Origin: Blautia sp. | GTDB lineage: Bacteria; Bacillota; Clostridia; Lachnospirales; Lachnospiraceae | Assembly: GCA_022764275.1 (NCBI GenBank) | Contig: JALERH010000117.1 | Span: forward strand, 1-33,938 | DNA: 33,938 nt | Reading direction: 5' to 3' | Shown here: one piece after another, positions 32,552 through 33,938 of the stretch | How the letters are laid out: each line of letters opens with the position of its first letter | Numbering within the stretch: position 1 is the stretch's first letter | The notes under the pieces: model-generated | What the model was told of the DNA's origin: nothing | The model's input: the letters and a program-made list of their open reading frames with translations, nothing else | Databases searched by the model: none | Position numbers and translations under genes: made by a program

Positions 32552-33938
32552 TTAAACTGATGAAGTATCTGAAAAAATCAGCGGGCTATATTGTCCTGAT
32601 CATAGGCCTTTTATTTTTACAGGCCTATTGTGATCTGTCTCTGCCGGATTACACGTCAAAGATCATAAACGTAGGAATCCAGCAGAATGGAATTGAGGAC
32701 GGTGTACCGGAAAAAATCCGGGTATCCACCATGGAAAGCCTGCAGGTTTTTATGGATGAGGAGACAAAAGAAGAGGTTTCCGATTCCTACACACAGGATG
32801 GTGATATTTACGTTTTAAAGGATGATATCTCCGCAGAGGGGAGAAAAAATTTAAATGAAGATTTCTGCAAACCGATGATGATGTATTACGGGCTGACCTC
32901 CGGAAGCGAGGAAAGTCAGGGAATGCTTGCACAGATGGGGCTTCCGGAGGAAACCGACCCTATGCAGGCGATGTCCATGATGCCGCAGGAAGCAAAAGAG
33001 CAGATGATGGCTGCCATGAATGAAAAGCTTGATGAGATGCCGGAATCCATCCTGACGCAGTCTGCTGTAAACGTGGTTCGTGCGGAATATGAGGAAATGG
33101 GAGAGGATGTGGATGCTCTGCAGATGAATTATATCATCAGATCCGGCCTCAGGATGATACTCATGGCACTGGTTATCATGCTGGCAGCAATCAGTGTGAC
33201 ATTCCTTTCCTCGAGAGTAGCTGCTTTACTGGGACACGATCTGCGCAGCAGTGTGTACTGTAAGGTAATCAGCTTTTCCAGCAATGAGTACCATAAGTTT
33301 TCCACCGCATCTCTGATCACCCGCTGTACCAACGATGTGCAGCAGGTACAGCAGGTGATGGCTATGATGTTCCGAATCGTACTGTATGCTCCGATCGTGG
33401 GAATCGGTGGTGTGATAAAGGTGCTGAATACTGACCCGTCCATGACCTGGATCCTGGCTGTGGCAGTGGTTCTTATTCTGTTGGTAATACTGGTATTGTT
33501 CCAGATTGCCATGCCAAAGTTTACAAAGCTGCAGACTTTGATCGACCGTCTGAATCTTGTAACCAGAGAAATCCTTACCGGCATCCCGGTCATCCGTGCC
33601 TTCAGCCGCGAGAAACATGAGGAAGAGCGGTTTGAAAAGGCAAATCTGGATCTGACGAAAACCAACCTTTTTGTCAACCGCTGTATGACCTTTATGATGC
33701 CCATCATGATGCTGATCATGAATGGAGTATCTGTGACGATCATTTATTTTGGCGCTCACGGAGTGGATAACGGAACCATGCAGGTCGGGAATATGATGGC
33801 ATTTATTCAGTATGCTATGCAGATCATCATGTCATTCCTGATGATCACGGCTATGTCCATTATGCTCCCGAGGGCAAATGTAGCAGCACTTCGTATCAAT
33901 GCAGTCCTGGAAACCACGGCTTCCGTCAGCGATCCGGA
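32548..33938 (+). CDS. ABC exporter (MdlB/MsbA-like), partial, with large extracytoplasmic insert
   Basis: The first 463 residues are visible and the frame runs off the window end before the ATPase domain. TM1 (~residues 10-30, YIVLIIGLLFLQAY) is followed by LPDYTSKIINVGIQ. An insert of roughly 150 residues (~45-195) precedes TM2 (~LRMILMALVIMLAAISV). The insert is acidic and Met-rich (KPMMMYYG, MQAMSMMPQEAKEQMMAAM). After it come standard exporter elements: LRSSVYCKVISFS, TRCTNDVQQVQQ and FSREKHEEERFEKAN. This is the type-1 exporter transmembrane fold. In Lachnospiraceae such genes usually come in pairs acting as a heterodimer after a MarR gene. The substrate is unknown; drug or metabolite efflux is likely. 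Confidence 0.9.
   Translation, partial: MIKLMKYLKKSAGYIVLIIGLLFLQAYCDLSLPDYTSKIINVGIQQNGIEDGVPEKIRVSTMESLQVFMDEETKEEVSDSYTQDGDIYVLKDDISAEGRKNLNEDFCKPMMMYYGLTSGSEESQGMLAQMGLPEETDPMQAMSMMPQEAKEQMMAAMNEKLDEMPESILTQSAVNVVRAEYEEMGEDVDALQMNYIIRSGLRMILMALVIMLAAISVTFLSSRVAALLGHDLRSSVYCKVISFSSNEYHKFSTASLITRCTNDVQQVQQVMAMMFRIVLYAPIVGIGGVIKVLNTDPSMTWILAVAVVLILLVILVLFQIAMPKFTKLQTLIDRLNLVTREILTGIPVIRAFSREKHEEERFEKANLDLTKTNLFVNRCMTFMMPIMMLIMNGVSVTIIYFGAHGVDNGTMQVGNMMAFIQYAMQIIMSFLMITAMSIMLPRANVAALRINAVLETTASVSDP

Noticed and set aside
1-33938. CRISPR arrays, insertion sequences, tRNA genes, phage or toxin-antitoxin modules
   Set aside because: No repeat-spacer pattern, transposase, tRNA-like fold or recognisable toxin pair was found on either strand.

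Overview
The window reads like a chromosomal segment of an anaerobic Firmicute, most likely a gut Lachnospiraceae (Blautia/Dorea/Clostridium-cluster XIVa type). The reasons are strong AGGAGG ribosome binding sites, sigma-A type promoters, a CIRCE-controlled clpB followed by a DUF4250 gene, several ABC and TRAP sugar uptake systems, and moderate GC. No tRNA, rRNA, CRISPR array, insertion sequence or phage gene was seen. The species call is an inference from gene content.

Layout. (1) 1-3654: end of a sugar ABC importer operon (ATPase, two permeases, binding protein) whose binding protein resembles the rhamnose (RhaS) type, followed by an AraC regulator (3801-4784). (2) 4928-10029: a BMP/nucleoside-type ABC importer (binding protein, ATPase, two permeases) with its own promoter. 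(3) 10087-10764, minus strand: a small alarmone synthetase. (4) 10915-14391, minus strand: an operon of a Gfo/Idh/MocA dehydrogenase, a TIM-barrel epimerase, an AllA/DUF4867-like cupin protein and a GntR/FCD regulator. (5) 14782-28824, plus strand and divergent from (4): a long catabolic operon with a TRAP transporter, FucI-like isomerase, Ldh2-type dehydrogenase, KDPG-type aldolase, aldo/keto reductase, MOFRL-type glycerate kinase relative, enolase relative, aldehyde dehydrogenase, PfkB kinase, class II aldolase and SDR. (6) 29024-31829: clpB plus a 57-residue DUF4250 protein under a CIRCE/sigma-A promoter. (7) 32039-end: a MarR regulator overlapping the first of what is probably a pair of ABC exporter genes, cut by the window end.

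The most interesting part is the divergent locus (4)+(5). The control region between the two arms holds two identical 13-bp palindromes, ATTGTTCAACAAT, 157 bp apart, that fit the GntR/FCD operator pattern. They probably make both arms one regulon. Within the plus arm, three consecutive-step enzymes have all drifted from their textbook families at substrate-contacting positions. The enolase relative keeps the three metal ligands and the catalytic lysine but lacks the GDEGG glutamate, the SHRSGE histidine and the QEF motif. The neighbouring glycerate-kinase relative lacks the family's SDVxGD and GPTGTNVNDL motifs. The KDPG-type aldolase keeps its Schiff-base lysine but has GGDW in place of the phosphate-binding GGSW. 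Together they suggest an undescribed route for an acidic sugar or sugar acid imported by the TRAP system. One chemically sensible idea is a kinase plus enolase-like beta-elimination pair acting on a hydroxy acid other than glycerate. A sulfosugar (sulfo-EMP-like) substrate is one candidate, because the isomerase, PfkB kinase, class II aldolase and GabD-like dehydrogenase are also the functional set of that pathway. The substrate cannot be fixed from sequence alone.
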